A DNA stretch of 64,000 nucleotides from Pomphorhynchus laevis (Eukaryota; Acanthocephala; Palaeacanthocephala; Echinorhynchida; Pomphorhynchidae), in NCBI GenBank assembly GCA_012934845.2, contig WNNJ02000329.1, positions 62,001-126,000 on the forward strand, read 5' to 3'. The notes beneath the pieces are model-generated. The model had not been told where the DNA came from, made no database searches, and saw only the letters and a program-made list of their open reading frames with translations. Shown here in pieces: positions 24,534 to 35,385 of the stretch. Both the position numbers and the translations under genes were made by a program. Position 1 is the stretch's first letter; the number at the start of each line of letters is the position of its first letter.

Positions 24534-27379
24534 CCATATTTTCAGTTTGTGCCAGAATAAATAGTACAGTACTTAATCTCAATCCGTGATCCACATTACA
24601 TACAAGCGTATTACGTTATGTTACAAATATTACGTTATGTTATATTACGTTCTGTAGGTCAAAGAAATCATGAAACTGTTATTAGACTATATGAAAATCG
24701 GTGAGTTTTATTTAGATGTTTGTGCCAAAGGATAGACCACGTTATGTTTCGTTATGTAAAATAATGTTAATGCTATAATCTTATTATTAAATTAAGGATT
24801 TTAATCAAAGCAACACAAGACGATGTTCAAAATATGAAGAAGACCGCTAAACCTTTAGCTTGCACTACCATTTATAATGTTTTATATCAGTAACAAAATA
24901 TTTAAAATACATACTGACTAACCATCTATTTTCTATAATTACATCAAATCTTACTTAATATTTCGAAATTATGAATTAAATTATTTATTACTAAATTAAC
25001 CGACGAGTTTTATCGATTTCGCTGATTGTTCACGTTTTTAGAAGGTGTCTCAACTTCGTATAAGGTATTATTTATCATAATTAAAATAAAGGAAGCTTTT
25101 TCAAATATCAAATATCAAACATCAATTATTAATTTTATATTTAATTATCGAATTATCAATATATCGAAGAGTATAAAAACTCAAATTATCATAATTAATA
25201 ATCATAATTTGGTCCTCATTTACCGATGACCGAAAATGACGCAAACTTCATTTGGTCCTCTGTATTTTATTATTATATAATACCAATTAAATTAAATTAA
25301 TTAATTTAATTTTAAATTATTAAATTATTATTAAATATAATAATACTAAATATAATAATTTTATTATTATAGTTATTTTACAATAATACCGTTAACACAT
25401 CGATCCTCCGTATCCTTATTTTACTATAATTGTTATATTATCGCTTAACATCTTAGTTGCCAGAGTAAAAGCATCCTCTCCAAATTTCACTTACAGATGA
25501 CCAAATGACTCACGCGTCAACTTGTATACTCGTCTCAAAGCAAAATTTATATACACAAAAATATGGAAATAAAACCAGAAATGAAATATGAAAAATTACT
25601 TAATACTCACATATGTTATACCAATACTGCAAATATAAAAAGAGACTTTGAAATAAATTATAATGATCAAGGTATGGAGACAATGCTTTTCATTTTTATA
25701 TATTCTCAAACTTTGATTTCTTATCTAAATGAATAACGTGTTCGCAAACTCATAATTAGATTTAACAAGTCGTATATATAATTTTCAATTACAGTAGTGT
25801 CTTCGTATACGTGCGAATTTTAGTTATCTCACATATTCTGAAAGCTTGAAATTAACCTTTTAGTATCAGTAAAGACTGGTAAACAACATTAAGAGTTCGA
25901 TCGAAATAGTAAAATATTAATGACAAGATTCTTTTTCGGTATTGTTACTCACAGTCATATATATCTGACTGCATTTGATGTTTTGTAAGTGTCAATGGAA
26001 GATAATAATGTTCTCGGTGCAATCGTACATTTGTAGTCGTTTATCATACGCAAATGATGGAATCCATGTAAATTACAAATCTACAGGCATTGCTGATGAC
26101 AGCGTATATCTCTAAAAGGAAAATTAAAGTGGAGAATACCTTATCTGTGTGAAAGAGAGACCTTACCCCACCATACTTAATCGACATTTTATATAACGAC
26201 ATTTACATTCAAAATCGATAAATTCATTTCAACCTGAATTTCAATGTGCTTATTACTTCAAATTTACAAAAAAAATTGTAAAATTCGGTACCTAAGATCA
26301 TGCAAAGTTCGGTAAAGTGTCATAATCATCATGCCATATGTTTATAATTCCAGAGTGACATTCAGCTCTTTCAAGACAAGCTAATAAGCTATAACAAGAT
26401 CACAAATACATACACTGAGATCATAATTTCTTATTAATTCCAAATCTAACAATTCAATGTTAAAATTGGAGTCATATCCGAACAAGTAAATACATATTAA
26501 TATTGTATTTAATTTATTATTTAATAATTATATAAAGTTATAAAATTAATAAATATTGCATTTAATAAAAAATTGTTGTATTAATAAATATTTTATTTTG
26601 ATTTTGTGAGAGATAGATTTATTGATAAATCAAATATATAACTTGTATATAACAATAATATTTTTTAATTATTATTGACTGAATACAAACTTACAAGTGG
26701 ATGTGTCCGCTATAGGAAATTAGTGACTTAATTAAGTTTTAATAAATATTATATTTAATTTATTATTTAGTATAAAATAATTATATTAAATTATTATATA
26801 ATCTAATTATATAATAATTATATCTTATTATTTAATAATTATATATTAATTAAATAATATTAAAAAAATATTAATTGATATTATTAATAATATAATTTTC
26901 AATAATATTGTGTACAATAGATTTATCAATTAAGTTTTAAATTTATCGAGTAATTAAAAATTATCATTGATTTTCTGCTTCATTATCTTATCATTTCTGT
27001 TTAATTATTTTTATACCTTAATCGATATTTCGACTAAAATATGATTTCAAGATATATCTACATGTCAACTCTAAATGTCAACGGATGCGAATTATACAAA
27101 TAAACTAAAATTGTACAATTCCCTTCGATTTCACTGATTATTCTAAATATTTTAGGATAGAAGGGATTTAAACCATATGAATTTAAAAGAATTAAATTTA
27201 AATTATCGGCCGAGATCTATGAATACATGCTTTTAAAGAGATCTTATATTTACACTTAGCAGGGCAAACTGTATATAGTTAATTACTAATTATTAATTAA
27301 ATAAAGGAATCTTATTATTACTAAAGGTATAGGCCTAATTGACATTTAACCACAAAAACACAATACACCAGAAAAACAT

Positions 27380-27950
27380 GACGACAAGTCACAAGTTCTC
27401 ATTCAGCAGTCTCGGCCACGTTCGATGATCGGTAGCAATTTCTTTTAAAATAAGCAGCCATTGATGTTGAATCCGCGACTAACTGGCATTAAATTTAGCG
27501 TAGTTTGTGTGTTTGTTTAATGCTGGAATATCGCAAGAGACCGCCAACTTCGAGGGGTTATGAAGTCCTAGGACAACTATGACTAAAACCAGCCATTGAC
27601 ATGCCCTTATTGATGGCGGGACAAACTCGTCCTGTCACGAAGCTATGCTCCTTCTGAATTATTTCGACATTTTATAGGAATAAGGGAACCACCCCATATG
27701 CCACCGTAGCAATAGCTTCGCAACTGCTTGTCCAAGACTGCTTTTCGTGGGTCCGAAGAACGCATATTTTGCAGCTTTCCTTAATATCTAAAAGAAGTTC
27801 CCCTATTCGCAACAAAGGCTCAAAACAAAGCTCACGCCCTGTCTTGAGATTTACTCTTCTAGTGGTCAATTAAATAAGTCAATAAATAAATATGCGCTCA
27901 TTATCCTCGCTCCGAACCCTAAATCAACTCGCTGTAGTTTGTCGCTCGAT
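27380..27950. other. Unrecognised complex stretch of higher GC
   Basis: About 570 bp clearly less AT-rich than the surroundings. The best open frame is 65 codons on the minus strand (27869-27672), with TTRRVNLKTGRELCFEPLL and ICVLRTHEKQSW. I recognise no family. The composition suggests a former coding region or a foreign repeat rather than intron filler. It directly precedes a PLE fragment. Confidence 0.4.
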
Positions 27951-27956
27951 ACACTT

Positions 27957-28386
27957 AATTGATGATTCTGTTGACTTAAAGTAGAGGGACGAAACCTGAT
28001 AGCATATCAGTTCCTCGTGATGATCTATAATCGTTATTCTTATATTATTTAAAAACTAATATTTATTTAAAACTACTATTAATTTATATCGTAAAGATGA
28101 CATATTTAAATTTACAAGATACATATGTTTGCATGAGCATTCATGCATACCATATAATATAAAATATAATACATTAAATAATGAAATTTTAAGAATTGCA
28201 ACAATATGTAATGATATTGGCTTTCTTCAAAATCATTTAAATAATTTAATAGATACATATTTTAAACTAGGTTACTATAAAAATAACATCAAGCAGAAAA
28301 TATTAAAATATATAAATCAACACAATAATATAAAGAATAAATTTAAGCTCTTAAGTGGCAAATTTTTATGGATGGATAATAAATAA
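27957..28386 (+). mobile_element. PLE: partial 3'-tail unit then C-terminal end of the RT frame
   Basis: At 27957-28035 lies a partial tail unit like those of the 17.5-kb array. From about 28060 an open frame of 108 codons encodes the RT thumb region: NLYRKDDIFKF..., HEHSCIPYNIKYN, EILRIATICND, then LIDTYFKLGYYKNNIKQKIL, ending GKFLWMDNK and a stop at 28386. The 38.4-kb copy uses the same stop. In PLEs with a C-terminal endonuclease another 200 or more residues would follow, but here the 3' module starts immediately. Confidence 0.75.
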
Positions 28387-28745
28387 TATACTTTGTATTA
28401 GAATAGGATACTAGATAGTTTTATCCGAGGAAATACATCATTAGCATGTATTTGTCCCCCTGCTATGTTGGGTAGAGGAGTTAGGGGCCGAAACCTGATA
28501 GTATAGCAGTTCCTCCTGATGACCTCTGATATTATATATTTTATATATAATATAAAATATATAATATTTGCTAAACAGTATGGATGACTAATTTTCAATT
28601 TTTTATTTTAACTTGATTTAAATTATAGAAAATCTAAAAACAATTATTAATTTTATTATTTAATTATTAAATTTTGATTTAGCATTATTATTATGTTTTG
28701 TTTATTTTATAATTATATTAAATACGTAGACTCAGTTAGCTGATT
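28387..28745 (+). mobile_element. PLE 3' module and terminus
   Basis: Begins after the RT stop and carries AAATACATC...GTATTT, the CTGCTATG block, GGGGCCGAAACC, CAGTTCCTCCTGATGACC and the tail, ending CAGTTAGCTGATTTGATC. The terminus abuts the first base of the 28746-30508 duplication. Here one half of the GGCCCC/GGGGCC helix reads GTCCCCC, so that helix is weaker than in the 38.7-kb copy. Confidence 0.75.
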
Positions 28746-30508
28746 TGATCTATTAATTGGCCCTTTAATGTTAGTTTATCGGAACGGGATATACGACCAT
28801 AACGAGGAATGTAAATTGCTATAATGAATATCGATCTAGTCGCTTCGGTTAGTAAAATTAAAGTGGTACACCAGCAATTGTTCAGTGGTAGCAGAAGGTC
28901 GTAATACCGGTGAATGTGATTAGTAATGTGATGGTTCTTAATTGATGATTCTGTTGAGTTAAAGTAAAGGGACGAAACCTGATAGCATATCAGTTCTTCG
29001 TGATGATCTCTTATCAATTATAATTATTTATTATTTAATTATTAAATTTTGATTTAGCATTAATTATTATTAAATAAATTACAAAATTTTGATTTAACAT
29101 TAATTATTTTCTTTTTATATAACAATTCATTAGTCAATTCATAAAAATTGACTGCTTAATTCTTACTTTAGATGAATCTAAATTATTTAAAATCTTATAT
29201 TTTCATTTATTATTTAAAATTAATTTTAGATCTTCAAAATTTAGATCTTAATTAATTTAATCAATTCTCGTAATTTCAGTTTTTGAGTTACGATATTGGT
29301 GCTAATAACAACTTTATTGAAAATCTCAATGACAGTTTTATATAAGGCCGAAACCTTATAGCATAGCAACTTGTCCTATTGATCTCTAATCCTCATTCTG
29401 ATATATATTGTTTGCTATTTATTAGTCAATTCATAAAAATTGGCTTATATTTAAAATTTGAATTTTTAATTTTAACTTGATATAAATATAAATTCTAACA
29501 AATCTTATATAATTATAAGATTATCTGATTTCTTTTAGTTATATAAAATCTTATTTAATTATTTATTATTTATAATAATTAATTTTAATAATCAATATTT
29601 TAATCAAGACAATGTGCACCATGTTGATCCAGTTCCCAATAAGCTAAGTGTCATATCATATAACACCTAGATAAACTAATTTAATGGATCATTTAATGGA
29701 TCTAATATAGGAGTCTAAAGCTGATAGCATTGCAGATTCTCTTGATGAGCTCTAATCCTTATTCTGATACATCGTCTGTTATTTATTAGTCAATTCATAA
29801 AAATTGATTTTTATTTTATATTTAAAATTTAAATTTTAACTATATACATAAATTTTATAAAATTTTATATAATTATCTTTATTTATTATTTAATTATTTA
29901 AATTTTATTTAGCATTATTTTTTAAATACAACACATTTAGCTGTTCTTCTTATATCCATTAATTTAGAGAGTTTTAGAGATAGATCAATTAATTTAGAGA
30001 TTTTCAGAGTAAACATAGGAAAGGAGTTTCTGCTATTGACCTTTAATCCAAATTCTGATACATCATCAGTTATTTATTAAACAATTCAAAAACTAGACTT
30101 TTATCTTAAATTTTAATCTTAAATTTTAACTTTATATAAATTTAATAAAATCTTGTATAATTATTTATTATTTAATTATTATTTAACTATTTATCATTTA
30201 AGTATTTTATTTTTTTTATCATTATGTTTTTTTATAAATAATTAAATATATGTAGTCGGGGAATATTTCGAGTCGAGGAATATAGGCGAAAGTATTTTTT
30301 TCACGTCGAAGACTAAGGGCCGAAACCTTATAGCATAGCAGTTCCTCCTGATGATTTCTAATCCTTATTCTGATACATCGTCTGTTATTTATTAGTTAAT
30401 TCAAAAAATTTAACCTTCATTTTAAATTTTAATTTTATATTATTTTACATAAGGTCTATAAAATTATATATAACAATTATTACGTATTATTTATAATTAT
30501 TTAATTAT
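28746..30508 (+). repeat. Near-copy of the 17581-19330 array
   Basis: Tracks 17581-19330 almost base for base for its first 1.3 kb, then shows more indels in the last 400 bp, including a short tandem gain (ATCTTAAATTTTA near 30110) and rearranged wording near 30255-30300. The 93-codon minus-strand frame at its start is the same non-coding read-through as in copy one. The copies lie 11.2 kb apart in the same orientation. Confidence 0.85.
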
Positions 30509-30649
30509 TCATTATTTTAAATAGTTGATAATGATCCATTATTAAAATGATCCAGCTCTAATAGTTATAAATTTGTTTATATTTTCTTAATTATTTTATC
30601 GCTTTGGAATAAGCGATAATATTCTAAATTATTTACGGGTCATTGTGTT
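30509..30649. other. Junction with fold-back family wording
   Basis: GTTGATAATGATCCATTATT and GATCCAGCTCTAATAG (about 30523-30562) match the end of the fold-back family. The rest is AT filler. Confidence 0.5.
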
Positions 30650-31010
30650 GCAACTATGTCAGTATTGGAGATAGCTGGGTTAAAGGGTGTGTCTTGCTCG
30701 CATAACCTTTGCATTCGATACCGTTCATCGAATGTTCGATCTTTCGATCCTTTCTTCCCGCTGACGCCCGACATGTCCTTCTCGGTTATCACGTCATTTG
30801 CTTCGTCACGGCATATATTTCCAACTGTTGCTGCATGTTAAGCTGGCAAAAGACCAGATCCGGGGCAGCGGAAACTGGTTGGTTCATGGACTTGAATTCT
30901 GCCGTTAATGGTAAGTGCCGATAATTTCCCGCATCGCGGACATTTACCTCCGTCCTCGACAATTTCCACACGTTTAATATGATTTTAATCTTCTCTTGCT
31001 AGCTGTGTCA
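30650..31010 (+). other. Unrecognised complex stretch with a candidate intron
   Basis: Higher GC than its flanks, with short open frames (30656-30841 and 30709-30924) in different phases and no recognisable domain. A strong donor (AATGGTAAGTG, near 30909) and a pyrimidine-rich acceptor (CTTCTCTTGCTAG, ending at 31001) would define a ~90-bp intron. PLEs are unusual among retroelements in keeping introns, so this could be the 5' part of the PLE that follows, or a host-derived piece. No homology supports either. Confidence 0.35.
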
Positions 31011-31143
31011 TGCTCTTTTTGTAAGTAGTTAGTAATCAAGAATGTTTAAGCTCAAAATTATTTGTTATGTACTTTATGTTTCGTAGTTCTCGTCTCGAAT
31101 TATATCGTTGTCTTGTCGTAGAAGAAGACAACGAAATCCATCA

Positions 31144-31231
31144 GTGCTTGATATTTTTAGCACACGTCTGAATTCGTTGCGTAAAATCACTCTTTTCGTT
31201 GTACTAATATGTGCTAAAAATATCAAGCACG
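31144..31231. repeat. Perfect 20-bp inverted repeat at a PLE boundary
   Basis: GTGCTTGATATTTTTAGCAC (31144-31163) is exactly inverted at about 31211-31230, just at the start of PLE coding similarity. Inverted duplication of the 5' end is a known outcome of PLE insertion, which would explain it. Confidence 0.75.
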
Positions 31232-32007
31232 GACGCGGACAAATGGGAGGCGGTTAATCAGACCAGATGGGACTTCGAAACTCGAGAATATTCGAAACTC
31301 CAAATAGAGAGAGAATTTAATAAAGTGCGCAATATACTAAGGTCGGAACTGCTGAGCCAGTTGAAACCTAAGCAAGAAGAGAAAACAATATGTGTCTTGC
31401 CTTATCACCCAGCACTGCAAAGTATGAACAGAGATATGATAGGGGCGTATAAGAGAACAGGAATCACGGGTAAGCCTCCAGTAGTATATTTCCGAGCGCT
31501 AAATTCCACAAGAAACTGCCTGGTATTAGCGACAATGACATCAAATGCAACACGACCTTTAAATGGGGAACAATGGTGCAGGCCATGTAAACGGCCACGA
31601 TGCAAGACCTGCGCTCTGATCCTGCCATCGACGACAGTCGAAAGCACTTTTACCGAAATACGATATCGCTTACAATCGGAGACCAATTGCACAACTAAAA
31701 ATTGTGTATATTTGGCTACATGTAGACAATGCGATACCCGTATGTCGGAGAAACGTCAAATGGACTGAGCATAAGAATTAACAATCGCCGTGCCGATATT
31801 AAACGCTCAGAAGCTACAGACGGTGCAGTGGCACATGCAATTTCACATGAAGAAGCGGATGCCTTCGATTATACAGTAGTCGAGGATAATCTGCCGATCA
31901 TAAAGACGAGGCGGAACCGAGAGCTACATTGGATGGCACAGCTTATGGCTAAAATTCCACATGGGCTAGCATATAGTCAACAACTTATGTGGCAGGATAT
32001 AACATGA
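31211..32007 (+). mobile_element. PLE (second lineage): C-terminal linker and GIY-YIG endonuclease
   Basis: The first frame (31211-31768) encodes a PLE post-RT region with LPYHPALQSMNRDM, PPVVYFRALNSTRNCL, then a Cys cluster CRPCKRPRCKTCALI and NCTTKNCVYLATCRQCD. An overlapping second frame (31729-32007) continues as YVGETSNGLSIRINNRRADI and ends in RNRELHWMAQLM. Together these are the zinc-binding linker and the GIY-YIG nuclease: CVYLATC fills the GIY slot and YVGET the YIG slot, followed by the conserved Arg in RINNRRADI. In intact PLEs this nuclease nicks the target for reverse transcription. The RT itself is absent, so it is 5'-truncated, and the coding is split between two frames and not functional. 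GC content is well above the other PLE family, marking a separate and probably younger arrival. Confidence 0.8.
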
Positions 32008-32277
32008 CGCCACATCTAACGTTTTTAAGAAACAAAATTTTTAATTTTTAACTGTTTATGTATTTGTAGATTTTTAAAAAACCCTAAAAGGGTGAAACGT
32101 CAAGAAAACTGACTTTTTGGTCGAATTTTCCTTCGACCAAGGATATAACATGACGCCACATCTAACGTTTTTAAGAAACAAAATTTTTAATTTTTAACTG
32201 TTTATGTATTTGTAGATTTTTAAAAAACCCTAAAAGGGTGAAACGTCAAGAAAACTGACTTTTTGGTCGAATTTTCC
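31995..32277 (+). repeat. Tandem duplication of the second PLE's 3' tail, period 146 bp
   Basis: The unit starting GGATATAACATGACGCC (31995) recurs at 32141 with essentially no change over ~137 bp. Each contains CCCTAAAAGGGTGAAACGTC, a hairpin followed by GAAACGTC, wording typical of PLE tails. Because the copies are nearly identical, the duplication is recent or occurred during insertion. Confidence 0.85.
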
Positions 32278-32999
32278 GGTTTTCCTTATTTAATTTCAAC
32301 TATATATATTGATAGGTTTCCAAATCGATTTGGAAATCTATTAATATTTTGAAAGAATTGTCATCACGACAATCTCGAGCAACGCCGATTCGACTAATCC
32401 TTTTATATATGAATTGTTTATTTTTTTATTCTTTAATTATTTAAATTTTATTTATAATTATTTTTAATTTATAAATAATATAAAATAAGTATACTCAATT
32501 AGTTGATCTGATAATTTAACTATAAAAATAATTTATAAATATCATAAAATGATATTAATACATCGTTAAACAATAATTTAGCATTATATTTAATTAATTG
32601 ATTTGATTTCTTTAATAAAATAAATTATTCTAACTTTTTTTTTGAATTTAATAATTTTATAAATTATATTCTATAAATATAATTTTAAAAATTTAATAAT
32701 TTTATAAATTTATATAATTTTATAATAGCAGTGATAATAATAATATTTTTTTTTTTTTTAAAGAGAATAATTTTTTTTATAAGAACTCCAAAATGTACAA
32801 ACAAATAATAATAATATTAATAATAATAATAATATTATTTTATAATAATTTTATAAGGAGTATTTTAAGGAAAGGCAGCATATGTTAAGGCATATACAAT
32901 TAGGAAATTTCGTAATATGCAAAATTAATGCATAAATAAAAGTTTAAAGCGGTGATTATGGGAGAACATTATAGACATGAGAAGTATTTTTATTGAATA
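32278..32999. other. AT-rich, no genes seen
   Basis: Contains CAATCTCGAGCAACGCCGAT (about 32370), also present diverged near 40234, a tiny trace of a shared repeat. Otherwise simple (AAT)n-like DNA. Confidence 0.5.
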
Positions 33000-33073
33000 A
33001 AAATTGTTGAGCTTTCGACCACCAAGGCCATTATCATGATAATGGCCTTGGTGGTCGAAAGCTCAACAATTTT
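33000..33073. repeat. Perfect 74-bp palindrome
   Basis: Each arm is 37 bp with no spacer; the centre is TTATCATGATAA. Each arm reads GATAATGGCCTTGGTGG then TCGAAAGCTCAACAA outward, which resembles the tail motif of retroelements in this window, so two tails may be joined head-to-head. Confidence 0.9.
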
Positions 33074-33166
33074 ATATATATATAAAATTATATATATTAA
33101 TAACAGGTTAAAGATAATATATACCAAATCCACAATCTTCTTCAATTTCAAATATATATTGTTATA

Positions 33167-33303
33167 GGAACGAAGAAGAAAATATCCTTTATTTGATCCT
33201 GTAGTGATGTAGTGAAACATTTTTTTGTAATCATGATGATGATAGCAGAAGCTATCGAAATATAGAAGTTTAATCAAATAAAGGATATTTTCTTCTTCGT
33301 TCC
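33167..33303. repeat. Inverted repeat, 31-bp perfect arms
   Basis: GGAACGAAGAAGAAAATATC... (33167-33197) is exactly inverted at 33273-33303. Both arms are also followed, in direct orientation, by CCTGTARTGATGTA. The interior includes ATGATGATGATAGCAGAAGC then TATCGAAATATAG, the CTGANGAT-hairpin-CGAAA type signature. It is probably a small non-autonomous element. Confidence 0.8.
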
Positions 33304-35127
33304 TGTAATGATGTATAATAAGTTGAAGCTTCAAATACAATAATATTTTTTAGTATGAAAAATATTTCTCAATGTGAAATTCATGTGTCAGTTAGTGAAT
33401 CAATTTTAAATATGACATTCATGCAATGTCATACGCCAGTTATTGAATCAAAACTTTAAAAAAATTAAATTTTTTTATGCCTGACTCATACGTAAAAATC
33501 ATGTCTGTTAACATAGTATTAACATCAAATAAAATTTGAAATTATTTCGATATTTATAATTATTTTTAGCATTTAGATACTAAATATTATAACAAAATAT
33601 AAGGATATTTTTAGACAGGCTGGTCTTTAAAATATTTTTGAGATAAAAAAGCATTCAGAGACAAAAATTTGAAATTATTTTAATTCTTCGGTTAAAAATT
33701 GATAATTATCATTAAATGTAATCAGATAGTATTGATTAGTAGAAATCTAACAAATTAGTAAGTTTTGAGATGTAAAGAGACAAGCTGGGTATTGTATATA
33801 TTCTAAATTAAAAGGTATTAACATTAAATAAAATTTTAAATTATTTTTAATATATCGATAACATATAAATATCTTTACAAATAAAATATTCAATTTACAA
33901 TTTTTGTTACTGAATATAATAATTATCAAATTAGTGATTACAATTTTATCTGTGTGAAATTCATGTAAAATAAACAAATATGAATTTTAACATATAAATA
34001 AAGCATGCAAAATAAAACTATATTGATATAAATATATTGATATATAAACAATATATTTATATATCAATAAACATTATATTAATAGGTTTATTAATATCAA
34101 TTTTATATTAATAAACTTAGTATTTTAATTATTAAACACTAACTTAGTTTTGACATAGAATTTATTATTAAGACGTAAAATAACACGTTTTAAAAACTTT
34201 TTAGAAATCAAAACTTATCGAGTGAGCTATTTTTGATATTAAAAAATTGTAAAAGCCAAACCTACAGCAATTCACAACAACATTTGATGATGACATTTTT
34301 CTTTGTTTGCATGAAGTTACCACCGCACTTTGTTAAAATTTTCCTGCCTGATATTTGTTTCTTTACAGTTATATATAAATATTGATAATCTCAGTTTTTA
34401 CTTCATTCTCACAATTCTTTATTAGTTGCGGTTTTAATTTTCAAAAAACAAATTTGCTCTCTAGAAGAAAAAATCGACCACGTTAAGCAATGGAAGGTAT
34501 ATATTAAATACTAAATGCTGTCAGTAGCTAAAAAGGCACCTCAATAGCATAAATTTAATTCTCAAACTTTGACTGGCACGTTTTTCTTCACTGTAATTGT
34601 CGTTACAATAACATCACAACTACCACCTATTATTACATTTACAAAATGTTTTTAATAAACACAACATCTCAATCCACCTCCTGCTTGCTTCTGCGCCACC
34701 AACCAGGCTACTTCGCTTCACACTATAACAATTAAGATTTGAATTTTTTTTATTAAAAATGTGAATTTGATTATCATGGGCTTTACACCATCACGGGAGT
34801 CACAGGCATATGCAGATCATATCTATTCTGTGACAAAAAGAGTAAACCTTTCTTACTCTTTCGTTAATTGAAATTTTTTAATTTGATTTTTATTTTTGTA
34901 CTTAATTCAAAAAACAGAGTGAGATTGAATCCTATGCTGTAGTCATTGCAAATACTTTACACTTTGAGAAAGCATATGTTAAAATAAATGCGGAAGAGAT
35001 TTTCTACTGTTAAAACTGACTCGATTCAAAACACTACAATTATACGGTTTTAGAAAAATTTAAAACGGAAGATACTTTATATAACTTTAAAAGTAATCAA
35101 ATTGACTCAACAATTAGCAATACAGAT
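33304..35127. other. AT-rich, no genes recognised
   Basis: Open frames at 32990-33340 and 33747-33977 (minus) are AT-driven and carry no domain. The CAAGCTGGGTATTGTATA trace near 33781 has no identified partner. Confidence 0.5.
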
Positions 35128-35385
35128 TTATTGACGTTTCGACCGAATCCTTTTTCGATTGTAATTAGATTGAACACTTATAACTTTTCTACATAGATCA
35201 ATATATGGTATATATATGAGATCATGAAGATTGATTGAAATCGGGACTGATGATGCTGTTATGGATGCTTAATTATCTATTGAATATTTGCTATGTCACA
35301 CAAAGTAACTTTTGCATCGAAAACCAGCTACATAATCTTTTCTTCATGACTTCTAATTCCATGCATATAAATATTCAATATATAT
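35128..35385 (-). mobile_element. Retroelement tail fragment
   Basis: On the minus strand it carries GGATTCGGTCGAAACGTCAA (near 35135-35154), a tail signature common to PLE/LINE ends. The block CTTCATGACTTCTAATTCCA with ATGGATGCTTAATTAT is found inverted at 40016-40078, so both belong to one repeat family. No protein similarity is present. Confidence 0.5.

Larger units (their letters stand above)
21371..27379. other. 6-kb AT-rich stretch, no genes recognised
   Basis: The longest open frame (22677-22949, plus, 90 codons) is hydrophobic and tyrosine/phenylalanine-rich, with no recognisable domain and no neighbour to support it. Small hairpins are listed separately. Nothing else was identified. 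Confidence 0.55.
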
